A stretch of 64,000 nt of DNA from Methylobacterium sp. Leaf104. GTDB lineage: Bacteria; Pseudomonadota; Alphaproteobacteria; Rhizobiales; Beijerinckiaceae. Location: positions 147,320-211,319 of the forward strand of contig NZ_LMMZ01000002.1 of NCBI RefSeq assembly GCF_001422885.1. Reading direction: 5' to 3'. Every line of letters starts with the position of its first letter. The stretch's first letter is position 1. Positions 9,437 to 17,158 of the stretch are shown piece by piece. Below the pieces are notes generated by a model. It was not told the DNA's origin, made no database searches, and worked only from the letters and a program-made list of their open reading frames with translations. A program made the translations under genes and the position numbers.

Positions 9437-10659
9437 GACTTCGCGCCGGCCTTCTCGAACGCCTTGCGGAACAGGCCGGTGCCGACCTCCCAGGCCGCGT
9501 CGAGTGCCCGCTGCGGGAGGGTGCCGGCCTCCACGGTGTCGCCGGCATAGAGGGGCTGGTCGAGGGCCTGGGTGTCGCCGCGGGTGATGCGCAGGCGGCC
9601 GACCTCGCGGCCCTGCTCCACCGGGGCGACGAGGGGCCCCTGGTAGACCACCCGGGCGGTGATCTTGTCGCCGGAGCCGCGCGGCAGCAGCACGCGCACG
9701 GCCTTCCTGGCGACGAGGGGCACGCTGCCGGCCGCGCCGCCATACACCGAGGCCTCCGCCACGGTCTCGCCGGCGCCGAAGACCTGGCGCGGCTCGAAGG
9801 CACGGAAGCCCCATTCCATCAGCTTGCGCGATTCCGCCGCCCGGTCGCGGGCGGTCTTGAGGCCGCTCACCACCATGATCAGGCGCTGCCCGTTCTGCAC
9901 CGCCGAGCCGGTCAGGCCGTAGCCGGATTCCTCGAGGTAGCCGGTCTTCAGCCCATCGGCGCCGATGTCGAGGGTGAGCAGCGGATTGCGGTTCTGCTGC
10001 TTGATCTTGTTCCAGGTGAACTCGCGCTCGGCGAAGATCTTGTACAGGTCCGGGTAGGTCTCGATCAGGTGCAGGGCGAGCTTGGCGAGGTCGCGCGCGG
10101 TCACCTTCTGGTCGGGGGCCGAGTAGCCGGTCGCGTTGCGGAAGGTCGAGCGCGTCAGGCCGATCTCCCGGGCCCGGGCCGTCATCATGCGCCCGAAATT
10201 CTCCTCCGAGCCGGCGATGCCCTCGCCGATGGCGATGGCGGCATCGTTGCCCGACTGCACGATGAGGCCGCGCAGCAGGTCGGACAGCTTGATGCGGCTG
10301 TTGAGCTGGGCGAACATCGAGGAGCCGCCGCCCCCCGCCCCGCCCCGGCGCCAGGCGTCCTCGGTGATCTGGAACTCCGAGTCCATGGTGAGCCGGCCCT
10401 GCCGGATCTCGTTGAACACGATCTCGGTGGTCATCAGCTTGGCCATGCTGGCCGGGGAGAAGAGCTCGTCGGCACCCTTCTCGAACAGCACCGAACCGGA
10501 ATCGGCATCGATCAGGATCGCGTGGGGTGCCGCCGTCTGGAAGCTCTGGGCCAGGGCCGAGCCCGCCGCGAACAGGCTCAGGGCCGCGGCCAGCACCAGA
10601 CCCGACACCGCCGCGCGCGCCGATCCGGTCCGACCCGCGAGGACCACTCTCACACTCAT
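9433..10659 (-). CDS. D-alanyl-D-alanine carboxypeptidase (penicillin-binding protein 5/6 family)
   Basis: Periplasmic peptidoglycan-trimming enzyme that removes the terminal D-Ala of pentapeptides (DacA/DacC family, MEROPS S11). From the ATG chosen, the protein has 408 residues with a signal peptide (hydrophobic 17-36, cut near SALAQ). All three active-site motifs are visible: SMAK (Ser71, Lys74), SGN in IVQSGNDAA, and KTG in DGLKTGYLEES. The C-terminal beta domain and an end helix (LDAAWEVGTGLFRKAFEKAG) fit the membrane-anchored PBP5/6 layout. It sits 152 bp after rlpA, another peptidoglycan enzyme gene, and overlaps tmk by 4 bp. Confidence 0.93.
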   Translation of the reverse strand: MSVRVVLAGRTGSARAAVSGLVLAAALSLFAAGSALAQSFQTAAPHAILIDADSGSVLFEKGADELFSPASMAKLMTTEIVFNEIRQGRLTMDSEFQITEDAWRRGGAGGGGSSMFAQLNSRIKLSDLLRGLIVQSGNDAAIAIGEGIAGSEENFGRMMTARAREIGLTRSTFRNATGYSAPDQKVTARDLAKLALHLIETYPDLYKIFAEREFTWNKIKQQNRNPLLTLDIGADGLKTGYLEESGYGLTGSAVQNGQRLIMVVSGLKTARDRAAESRKLMEWGFRAFEPRQVFGAGETVAEASVYGGAAGSVPLVARKAVRVLLPRGSGDKITARVVYQGPLVAPVEQGREVGRLRITRGDTQALDQPLYAGDTVEAGTLPQRALDAAWEVGTGLFRKAFEKAGAKS

Positions 10660-10811
10660 ACCCTGTCTCACGCCCTGCCTCACGCCGACCCGCGCAGCGC
10701 CCCCACGATCAAGCGTGACGTTACAGGCATTCGCCGCCGAGATCGAACGCAAATCACGCGGGATTCCCATCGCGCGTCGATGCGTCCTGCCGGCCACGGG
10801 CACCCCGCGGG

Positions 10812-12323
10812 TCAGCGGGCCTCCGCGAATTGGGCGCGGGTCCGGGCCGGGGCCTTGGCCGCGACGGCCGTGCGCGCCGCGGCGGGAGCCTTGGACGACG
10901 CGGCGGCCTTGGCCGCGCCAGCCGACTTGCCGAGGTCGGTGGACTTGCCGAGGTCGGCCGACTTGCCGAGGTCGGCCGACCGGCCGGAGGGCACGGCTTT
11001 CGCGACCAGCACGGGCTTGGCGGCCGGTACGGGCTTGGCGAGCGGCCCGGGCTTGGCGCCCGTCGGCGCCTGGGCGGCCATGCGGGGGGCGGGCTGCGCC
11101 CCCGCCCGGGCCGGGGAGACGTCGGCCGCCAGCCTGGCGAGGGAGGCCTTCGAGGCCGGCGCTCCCGGGGTCGCGGCGAAGCGGGCGGCGGCGCGCGGGT
11201 CGGCCTTGGCCGGCATCGCACCGGCCTGAGCGAATTTCGGCGCGCCCTTGCCGGTCTGCGGCGCCGCGGCGAGGCGGCTCGCGGCGGCGTGCGGCTCGGG
11301 CCTCGCCCCGGCGAGCCGCAGCGGCGGCGGAGTCAGGCTCAGGGGTGCGGGCCGGGCGGCGGCCAGGGTCGGGTGCGGTTCGGACGGGCCGTGCCGCACG
11401 GGCCGGAACCCATCGGCCCGCACCGCCGTCGGCTGCAGGGCGGCCGGGACCGCCACGGTGGCGGCGCTCGCCACCAGGATGGGGGCCGGCTTGACCGGAC
11501 GGGGGGCCGGAGCCGCCTCGGCCGCCTCGGCGGCGTTCTCGCCGGCCGACGGCCGGTCGTCGGCCTCCTTGAAGGCCAGGGCCGGGCGGCTCGCCCGGGC
11601 GAGGCGCTCCGAGGAGACCTGCGGCGCGTCCGGGCCGAGATCGGCCAGCATGACCGGCGCCGCGCCGCGGATGGCGGCGGGCTGGCCGTCGGTGCGCAGG
11701 GTGGCGAGGAGCTTGCGGTCGTCGCTGCCGGCGGTGGAAGCCTTGCCGGCATACTCGACGCGCACCCGCGCGGTGCCGCTGCGGCGGAATTCCAGGGCCT
11801 CGGCCACCTCCTCGGAGACGTCCATCAGGCGGTTGGCATGGTAGGGGCCGCGATCGTTCACCCGCACGATCATCGAGTGGCCGTTGGAGAGGTTGGTGAC
11901 GCGGGCGTAGCTCGGCAGCGGCAGGGTGGGGTGCGCGGCGGCGATGGAGTGGCGGTCGAACACCTCGCCGTTGGCGGTCATGCGCCCGTGGAAGGCCGAG
12001 CCGTACCAGGAGGCGAGGCCCTCGCGGACGTAGCCCTTGGCATCCTCGCGCGGGACGTAGGTGCGCCCCGCCACCACGTAGGGCTTGCCCGAGAAGCGGC
12101 GTCCGCCGCCCTTCGGGATCACGTCGCCCTCGTTGTAGAGGCGCGGACTGGCCTTCACGCCGTATTTCGGATCGAGGCTGGAGCCGCCGCCGGCGGTCCC
12201 GGCGAGCTTCTGCGGGGATTGCGCGCAGTTGGCGGTGGTGAGCGCCACGGCCGAGACCGCCAGCAGCCGCCAGAGCGGCAGCGGGGCCGCCCCCGGGTGT
12301 CCCGGCTTCGTCTTACGCGCCAT
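10812..12323 (-). CDS. rlpA: RlpA-like septal ring lytic transglycosylase lipoprotein with low-complexity tail
   Basis: Lipoprotein of 503 residues. The start at MARKTK gives a type II signal peptide ending LTTANC, with the lipidated Cys at residue 33. The double-psi beta-barrel domain follows: GLASWYGSAFHGRMTANGE, then VRVNDRGPYHANRLMDVS with the catalytic-type Asp. RlpA cleaves glycan strands lacking stem peptides at the septum and typically ends in a SPOR domain. Here no SPOR-like sequence is seen after the barrel; instead about 250 residues are rich in Ala, Pro, Lys and Arg, and include a threefold SADLGK repeat. The gene heads the run to dacC, tmk and holB. The open frame continues upstream, but in sequence that does not look like protein. 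Confidence 0.88.
   Translation of the reverse strand: MARKTKPGHPGAAPLPLWRLLAVSAVALTTANCAQSPQKLAGTAGGGSSLDPKYGVKASPRLYNEGDVIPKGGGRRFSGKPYVVAGRTYVPREDAKGYVREGLASWYGSAFHGRMTANGEVFDRHSIAAAHPTLPLPSYARVTNLSNGHSMIVRVNDRGPYHANRLMDVSEEVAEALEFRRSGTARVRVEYAGKASTAGSDDRKLLATLRTDGQPAAIRGAAPVMLADLGPDAPQVSSERLARASRPALAFKEADDRPSAGENAAEAAEAAPAPRPVKPAPILVASAATVAVPAALQPTAVRADGFRPVRHGPSEPHPTLAAARPAPLSLTPPPLRLAGARPEPHAAASRLAAAPQTGKGAPKFAQAGAMPAKADPRAAARFAATPGAPASKASLARLAADVSPARAGAQPAPRMAAQAPTGAKPGPLAKPVPAAKPVLVAKAVPSGRSADLGKSADLGKSTDLGKSAGAAKAAASSKAPAAARTAVAAKAPARTRAQFAEAR
10924..10977. repeat. 18-bp tandem repeat, three units, inside rlpA
   Basis: Three consecutive 18-bp units reading gacttgccgaggtcggcc on the plus strand, with two base changes in the first unit. 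They encode SADLGK/STDLGK hexapeptides in the tail of the RlpA protein. The unit length is a multiple of three, so copy number can change without a frameshift. Confidence 0.9.
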
Positions 12324-12644
12324 CGCGATGATCCGCCTCAGCCCCCGCCCCGATCCACACGATACGCTTGAGAGGGACCACCGGCGGGCGAGAGCAGGAC
12401 CGGATGGGCCCCCGGGAGCGGCGCGCCCCTCCCGAGACGGGCGAGAATGTCCGGGTGACGTAAAGGAAGGCTGAACGGGATCGGCTTTCGGCGGCCGGAC
12501 GGAGCGGCGGCGGAGGCGAGGGCCAAGCCTCGTGCGGCGCACGCGCTGTCTCCGGCAAGCCCCTGAACGATCGGAGACAAAGCGCTTTCGCCGTGATCGC
12601 GCCCAGGGTTCGTCCGGTGCGGCGGAAGGCCGACCCGAAACATC
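12324..12644. other. Upstream region of rlpA
   Basis: With the adjoining terminator, this makes a 363-bp gene-free stretch between rlpA and the RHH/ParA pair. The rlpA frame stays open through it, but the translated sequence is arginine/proline-rich and lacks domain signals. It should hold the promoter of the rlpA-to-MBL operon. I see no clear -35/-10 pair. Confidence 0.35.
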
Positions 12645-12672
12645 GAGAAACCCCGGCAAATCATTGCCGGGG
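12645..12672 (-). terminator. Rho-independent terminator after the RHH gene
   Basis: Perfect 9-bp stem ccccggcaa/ttgccgggg with a 4-nt loop (12651-12672), followed on the minus strand by TTTCTC. It lies 15 bp after the stop of the ribbon-helix-helix gene, so it should end the parA-RHH transcript and insulate rlpA. Confidence 0.75.
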
Positions 12673-12686
12673 CTCGGGGTTTCGTC

Positions 12687-13001
12687 CTAGCGGCCGTCCG
12701 GCTCGTTGAGCTGGTCGATCGAGCGGGCGCCGCGCTGCTTGAACAGGAGGTCGAGGGCCTCGAGCATCAGGCCGTGCATCTTGGCGCGCTCCGCATGGGC
12801 AATGTCGCGCAGCTGATCGTAGACCGGCGGCTCCAGGTAGACCGACATCTGCCGGGCGCGCTGCTTCAGGGTGGCGCTGGGGCGCCGGAGGGCGGGGGCG
12901 CCCGTGTCGAGCTGGACGATTTCGGCGGTCTGCTGGAGTTTGCCCGACGGGGTCGAGGCGGCAACGATGGAGGCGAGGCTGAGCTTAGGCGGCTTTGGCA
13001 T
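12687..13001 (-). CDS. Ribbon-helix-helix DNA-binding partner of the ParA-like ATPase
   Basis: Small basic protein of 104 residues. The first 50 residues are probably disordered (Ser/Ala/Pro-rich). The second half reads RQMSVYLEPPVYDQLRDIAHAERAKMHGLMLEALDLLFKQ in overlapping pieces: a short beta strand (QMSVYL) followed by two helices, the usual ribbon-helix-helix (CopG/Arc) arrangement. Its start overlaps the end of the ParA gene by 17 bp, so the two are almost certainly co-translated. RHH proteins paired with ParA ATPases act as the DNA-binding (ParG/ParB-like) component of partition or cargo-positioning systems; that role here is inference from the pairing. It could also be simply an autorepressor. 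Confidence 0.75.
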   Translation of the reverse strand: MPKPPKLSLASIVAASTPSGKLQQTAEIVQLDTGAPALRRPSATLKQRARQMSVYLEPPVYDQLRDIAHAERAKMHGLMLEALDLLFKQRGARSIDQLNEPDGR

Positions 13002-13623
13002 GCTTGCTCACCTGCATGCGCTTCTCAATCCAGCTCCAGAGCTTGCGCACCTCGAAGGCGGCCTGCCCCTTCGGGTTGAACTCGGTGACGCCCTGCCCGA
13101 CGCCGATGGCGTCCTGGTGGTCCGTGCGGGCGACGATGTTGACGTCCGGCAGGATGCCGAGCACGGCGAGGCCGTCGGCGGCGTCGCGGATCCGGTAGGA
13201 GCGCGGCGGGGTCTGGTTCAGCACGAAGGCGAACTTCTTCTCGAGCCGGTAGATCGCCGCCAGGGTCGGCTTGAAGGCGCGCAGGTCCGCCGGCGTCGGG
13301 CGGCACGGGATGATGCAGAGGTCGGCGGCGCGGATCGCCGAGAGGGTGCCGGCAGAATCGACGCCGGGGGTGTCGATGAAGACGTAGTCGTAGGCGGACT
13401 CGCGCAGCTGGGCCATCACGCCCTCGATCTGCGTCGCGTCGATCTGCGCCACTTCCGGGCCCTCGGCGGTGCGATGGTCGAGCCAGTCGCTGACCGTGGC
13501 CTGGCGATCCATCTCGAGGATGCAGACCGAGAGGCCGCGCTCCTGGGCGGCGACCGCCAGGGAGATGCAGAGCGTGCTCTTGCCGCTCCCCCCCTTCTGG
13601 GTGACGAACGTGATGGCTTTCAT
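12985..13623 (-). CDS. ParA-family ATPase (chromosomal, paired with RHH protein)
   Basis: Deviant-Walker ATPase of 212 residues. KGGSGKST at residues 10-17 has the signature lysine of the ParA/MinD group; LEMDRQATVSDW is the switch I region; YDYVFIDTPGVDSAG is Walker B. There is no N-terminal HTH, so it belongs to the small (type Ib-like) ParAs that use ATP-dependent dimerisation on DNA or membrane to position cargo. The chromosomal replicon ParA-ParB locus is expected elsewhere, and this pair lacks a parB gene. The ATG at MKAITFVTQKGG begins exactly at the domain; the upstream part of the frame is not protein-like. A CtrA-like site lies about 145 bp upstream. Positioning of a specific complex or a plasmid-derived partition function are both possible. 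Confidence 0.9.
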   Translation of the reverse strand: MKAITFVTQKGGSGKSTLCISLAVAAQERGLSVCILEMDRQATVSDWLDHRTAEGPEVAQIDATQIEGVMAQLRESAYDYVFIDTPGVDSAGTLSAIRAADLCIIPCRPTPADLRAFKPTLAAIYRLEKKFAFVLNQTPPRSYRIRDAADGLAVLGILPDVNIVARTDHQDAIGVGQGVTEFNPKGQAAFEVRKLWSWIEKRMQVSKHAKAA

Positions 13624-13966
13624 CCTGGCATCCCTTCGCGAGCGTCGACGAGTTCGGGTGACGGTTGTGGCGGACGGATCCGGCAGTCCGGATCGCCGGC
13701 GGACGGGGCGGTGGCGCCCGTCCTGTGACCCAAGGATGCTGCGATCCCGGATGTCGCCGATCATGGTTAACCAACGGTTAAGCCCCGGCCGGCCGGCGAA
13801 GGGCCGCAAGGCAATCTGAGGTTGCCTTTCTTGCGGTCAGCGCGTCGGATGCCCTTCACGTATCCGTCGTTTCGCTCTACGATATTCGCGTGTCGGATGC
13901 CGCGCGTTGCCGAAACGGCAACCTCAGGTCGTCTCGACAGGTCCGATCCCGCCGCTGAGGAGGCCC
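13624..13966. promoter_or_regulatory. Divergent regulatory region, parA-like gene and PAS gene
   Basis: 343 bp without a gene. It contains the TTAA-N7-TTAA site at 13767-13781 and two pairs of repeated sequence. An 11-bp inverted repeat ctgaggttgcc/ggcaacctcag lies at 13816-13826 and 13917-13927. A near-identical 14-bp direct repeat, cgcgtcggatgccc and cgtgtcggatgccg, starts at 13841 and 13889. A strong ribosome binding site, gaggagg, precedes the PAS gene at 13957-13963. Confidence 0.55.
13767..13781. promoter_or_regulatory. CtrA-type full binding site
   Basis: The sequence ttaaccaacggttaa matches the consensus TTAA-N7-TTAA for the alphaproteobacterial cell-cycle regulator CtrA, and its left half also matches the TTAACC form of the half-site. 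It is located between the divergent parA-like and PAS genes, 144 bp from the first and 186 bp from the second. Only the match is seen; binding is inferred. Confidence 0.55.
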
Positions 13967-14542
13967 ATGACGCGATCCCCGCCGCCGGATTCGGAGGCCG
14001 ACATCCCCGGCGGCCTGCAGGCGGCCCTGGCCGCCTCGGGCGTCGTCGGGGGGTGGGTGCACGACATCTGGGCGGACCGCCTCGTCGTCTCGGCCCCCGT
14101 CGCCCGGGCGCTCGGCTGGTCGCCGGAGGACGGCGCGCGGGGCGTGCCCCTGGCGTCCCTCCTCTCCCGCACCCACGAGGAGGACCGCGCGCGGGTCGAC
14201 AACGCGCTCCACGCGGCGATCGCCCGCGGCGGCGCCTTCGCGCTGTCCTTCCGCACCCGGGCGCCGCGCCGGCTCGACCTGCGCGGGCGCATCGAGCCCG
14301 ACGCCGCCGGCCGGCCGGTGCGGGCGCGCGGCATCGTCCTCGAACCCGCCGAGGACCGCGTGGCCGGCATCCGGGACCAGCATGCGGTGAACCGGATGGC
14401 CGAGCACGCCATCGCCCTGCGCGGCCTCGCCGACGATCTCGCCCGGCCCGGCCTGTCGCGCCTCCTCGACCGCCTGATGGTCGAGATCGGCCACGAGCTC
14501 GCCCGCCACCTCCGGGACGCCCAGGACGGACGGCGGCATTGA
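13967..14542 (+). CDS. PAS-domain protein of unknown output
   Basis: Cytoplasmic protein of 191 residues. After a short Pro-rich start, residues of the type GVVGGWVHDIWADRLVVSAPVARALGWSPEDG and RRLDLRGRIEPDAAGRPVRARGIVLEP (in overlapping pieces) give a PAS_3-like fold. A helical C-terminus of about 60 residues rich in Arg, Leu and His follows. There is no HisKA, HATPase, GGDEF or HTH domain, so it is a sensor module without a recognised effector. The ATG was chosen over an upstream in-frame start at 13907 because gaggagg lies 3 bases before it. It is divergent from the parA-like gene and shares its control region. Confidence 0.7.
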   Translation: MTRSPPPDSEADIPGGLQAALAASGVVGGWVHDIWADRLVVSAPVARALGWSPEDGARGVPLASLLSRTHEEDRARVDNALHAAIARGGAFALSFRTRAPRRLDLRGRIEPDAAGRPVRARGIVLEPAEDRVAGIRDQHAVNRMAEHAIALRGLADDLARPGLSRLLDRLMVEIGHELARHLRDAQDGRRH

Positions 14543-14578
14543 ACGGCCTCGCCGAAAGGCAAGAGACAAGAGACGGGA

Positions 14579-15817
14579 TCAGCGGGGCAGGGCCGTGGCC
14601 TCCCGCGCCGGGCGGATCCGGTGGCTCGCGAGGGCACGCAGGGCCGCCCCGGCCCCGGGTCGCGCCAGGGCCTCGCCGTAGGCGGCGATCAGGCCGGCGC
14701 AATCGCGGGCGATCCGGGCCGGCGGCGCGGGCGGGTCGGCTTCCGCGCGGATCCCCGGCCCGGCCGCGCGGGCGAGGACGCGCGCCGCCGCGTCGTCGGC
14801 CAGGATCTCCTGCGCGGCCAGGAGATCGCCCTCCCCGCCGATGGCGAGGCAGGCGTCGGGGTCGGCGCGCCGCATCGCCCGCAGGAGCACGCGGCCCGCT
14901 TCGACCCAGGTGGCGTCGTCGGCGCCGCGCAGGATGCGGGCGAGCGTGCGCCCGGCCCGCGCCCGCAGGCGATCGAGGGCCGCGCCCTCCGGCAGTCCGG
15001 CCCGATAGCCGTCGAGATAGGCGGCCGCGAGGGCGTCGAGGATCCCGCCCCGCTCCGCGAGGGCGTCGAGGAGCGGCAGCGCGCGCAGGATCGCCGCCCG
15101 GGCGCCGGCCGGGCTCGGATCGTCGTCGAGGGTGGAATCCGGGAAGCGGTCGGTGTCGACCAGTTCGGTGGCGACCCGCGCCTCGACCAGGCGGGCGGGG
15201 TCCGGGATCCACAGGCTGTCGGAGGCGATCCCGAGGGCCTGCGCGGCGAAGGCCGGGTCGACCCCGGCGGCCAGGTAGGCCGCCCGCTCGGCCGCGGCGT
15301 CGGCCTGCACCACCTGCCCGAACAGGCCGGGATCGTAGGGCGCGTGGAAGCCGAGGCGGCCGTTCGTCACGAGGTAGCGCCCGGCGCCCCGCACGAAGGC
15401 GAGCGTGCAGGCCGAGACGCAATAATCCGGGACGTAGGTGGCGAGGCGCCGGGCGGCGATGAGGTCGCCGATCGCCGCCGCCTCCTCGACGAGGCCGCCC
15501 TCGCTGGTGAGATGGATGCGCGTCACCTCCGGATGGGCGGCGAGCAGGGCGGCGAGGCGCGCGGCCGTCCCCACCCCGATCTCCCCGGCGAACCGGATGT
15601 CGCGCCCGTGCGGCCCGAGGGCGAGGCGCGCCGGGGGGCCGGGCACCTGCGTGTGGAAGTGCTCCTCCAGGCGCAGGGACAGGGCGGCGTAGGCCGAGTT
15701 CAGGAGGGGAAGCGCCCAGGCGGCCGCCAGGACGGCGCAGGCGGCCAGCATCGCCCGGCGCATCCGCGCAAGCCCCCGCCCCCCGAACCCGCCCGCCCGA
15801 ACCCCGTGCGACGCCAT
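14579..15817 (-). CDS. Membrane-anchored periplasmic protein with ClpP/crotonase-like core
   Basis: Protein of 412 residues with an N-terminal hydrophobic segment (about residues 20-45) that serves as signal or anchor. The central part reads HLTSEGGLVEEAAAIGDLI, VPDYCVSACTLAFVRGAGRY and GRLGFHAPYD. This is the layout of ClpP-fold proteases and COG3904 periplasmic proteins: an oxyanion-type GG, a Ser in VSAC and a His in FHAP are good candidates for the catalytic pair. The C-terminal 200 residues are helical and Ala/Arg-rich without a recognised domain. The ATG at 15817 was chosen because gggaggg lies seven bases upstream. The substrate is unknown; it could also be a non-catalytic member. Confidence 0.7.
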   Translation of the reverse strand: MASHGVRAGGFGGRGLARMRRAMLAACAVLAAAWALPLLNSAYAALSLRLEEHFHTQVPGPPARLALGPHGRDIRFAGEIGVGTAARLAALLAAHPEVTRIHLTSEGGLVEEAAAIGDLIAARRLATYVPDYCVSACTLAFVRGAGRYLVTNGRLGFHAPYDPGLFGQVVQADAAAERAAYLAAGVDPAFAAQALGIASDSLWIPDPARLVEARVATELVDTDRFPDSTLDDDPSPAGARAAILRALPLLDALAERGGILDALAAAYLDGYRAGLPEGAALDRLRARAGRTLARILRGADDATWVEAGRVLLRAMRRADPDACLAIGGEGDLLAAQEILADDAAARVLARAAGPGIRAEADPPAPPARIARDCAGLIAAYGEALARPGAGAALRALASHRIRPAREATALPR

Positions 15818-16060
15818 CCGCAAGCCCTCCCGATCCCGGCCGGCGACAGTCGTCGTCCCGGCTGGATCGGCCGATTATTGACTCCGCGAAGTCTCACGCA
15901 AACACCCTGCCAGTCCTGCGACAGTCACGGGCCGCGCCTGGATTGGAGAAAAGGGATTTTTGTTGATGTGTCCCGCCCGCAACGGAGGAGGATCACCTGC
16001 CGGCCGGACCCGGGACCGGACGATCCTTCCGGCGGACGGTCGACGATGTCGCAGGCGGCC

Positions 16061-16840
16061 TCAGGCCGGCTCGGAGGACTCGGGGGCCTCGGGCGAGCGC
16101 AGGAGGTAGGTGTCCATGATCCAGCCGTGACGGGCGCGGGCGGCCGCGCGGACGGCGCCGATCTCGGCGGCGACGTCGCCGAGGCGGCCCGAGACCAGGA
16201 TCTCGTCGGCGGTGCCGAGGAAGGCGCCCCAGTAGATCGTCAGATCCGGGTCGAGGTGGTCGAAGCGGGGCCGGCCGTCGAGCATCACCACGGTGGCATC
16301 CGCGCCCTTGGGCAGGCCCCCGGCGATCTGCCGGCCGGTGGTGATGGTGATCGGCCCGCCGATGCGGTTGAGGGGAATCCGGTGGCCGGCCGCGAGCGCC
16401 TGGACGCTGGTGATGCCCGGGATCACCCGGACCGCGAGGTCGAGGGTCCCGCGGGCCAGGATGCGGTCGATGATCCGCAGGGTGCTGTCGTAGAGGGAGG
16501 GATCGCCCCAGACCAGGATGGCCCCGCAGCCCTCCGGGCCGAGTTCGCGCGCGATCATCGCTTCGTAGAGGGCCGCCCGCGCGGCGTGCCAGGCCTCGAC
16601 GGTGGCCCCGTAATCCGAGGGGTTGCGGTCGCGCTCGGGGTCCTGCGCCTCCACGAAGCGGTAGGGCTTCTCGGTGAGGTAGCGGGCGCAGATCTCCCGG
16701 CGCAGGTCCACGAGCTCGGCCTTGGCGCGGCCCTTGTCGAGGGCGAAGACGACGTCGACGGTGTTGAGGGCGCCGATCGCCTGGATCGTCATGTGCTCGG
16801 GATTGCCGGTGCCGATCCCGATCACCAGGAGAGTTCTCAT
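16061..16840 (-). CDS. cobF: Precorrin-6A synthase (deacetylating)
   Basis: SAM-dependent methyltransferase of aerobic (oxygen-dependent) cobalamin synthesis. CobF methylates C-1 of precorrin-5 with loss of acetate to give precorrin-6A. The protein has 259 residues. It starts MRTLLVIGIGTGNPEHMTIQAI, the typical tetrapyrrole methylase first strand, followed by FALDKGRAKAEL, ILVWGDPSLYDSTLRI (SAM site) and VIPGITSVQALAAGHRIPLN. It is isolated from other cob genes in this window, and no cobalamin riboswitch was recognised upstream. A 29-bp palindrome lies 126 bp upstream of its start. Confidence 0.92.
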   Translation of the reverse strand: MRTLLVIGIGTGNPEHMTIQAIGALNTVDVVFALDKGRAKAELVDLRREICARYLTEKPYRFVEAQDPERDRNPSDYGATVEAWHAARAALYEAMIARELGPEGCGAILVWGDPSLYDSTLRIIDRILARGTLDLAVRVIPGITSVQALAAGHRIPLNRIGGPITITTGRQIAGGLPKGADATVVMLDGRPRFDHLDPDLTIYWGAFLGTADEILVSGRLGDVAAEIGAVRAAARARHGWIMDTYLLRSPEAPESSEPA

Positions 16841-17158
16841 CGCGCGCCGTCCTCCGCTCCCGCCCGAGGCGGGTCCCGGGCCGCCCGCTTAGAGCATGCG
16901 GCGGGGCAGGGGAACCGTCCACGCGGAGAAACCCCGTGCGTTCCCAGTCCCTTATACCAGGGCTCACGGATCCCGACCCAGGGTCGGGATCCGTTGAGGT
17001 TCGGCGGGCGGCCGCCGCCGCGCGGTCGCGCGGGCAGACCTCGATGCGTCAGGCTCATCGAGGGCCGGCATCAGTGGGCTCCGGCGTGTCCGCCGGCACG
17101 CCGCGCGCGAAAACCGGCCTGTCGCCGCCCCGCCCCGTATGCTAAGCACGGCGCCGAC
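16841..17158. other. Divergent intergenic region between cobF and the metal-efflux operon
   Basis: 318 bp without a gene. The outstanding feature is the near-perfect 29-bp palindrome at 16966-16994. No obvious promoter could be assigned with confidence. Confidence 0.4.
16966..16994. repeat. 29-bp palindrome (14-bp arms, 1-bp centre)
   Basis: acggatcccgaccc and its exact reverse complement gggtcgggatccgt flank a single central a. No run of T follows on either strand, so it is not a standard terminator. It may be an operator for a dimeric regulator of the divergent genes, or a mobile-element footprint. Confidence 0.85.

Noticed and set aside
13624..13966. Replication origin or parS cluster near the ParA-like gene
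   Set aside because: No ParB gene, no parS-like 16-bp palindromes and no DnaA-box cluster were seen.
14621..17158. N-terminal extension of the small secreted protein by about 846 codons
   Set aside because: The extension reads antisense through the ClpP-like and cobF genes; the signal peptide begins at 17159.
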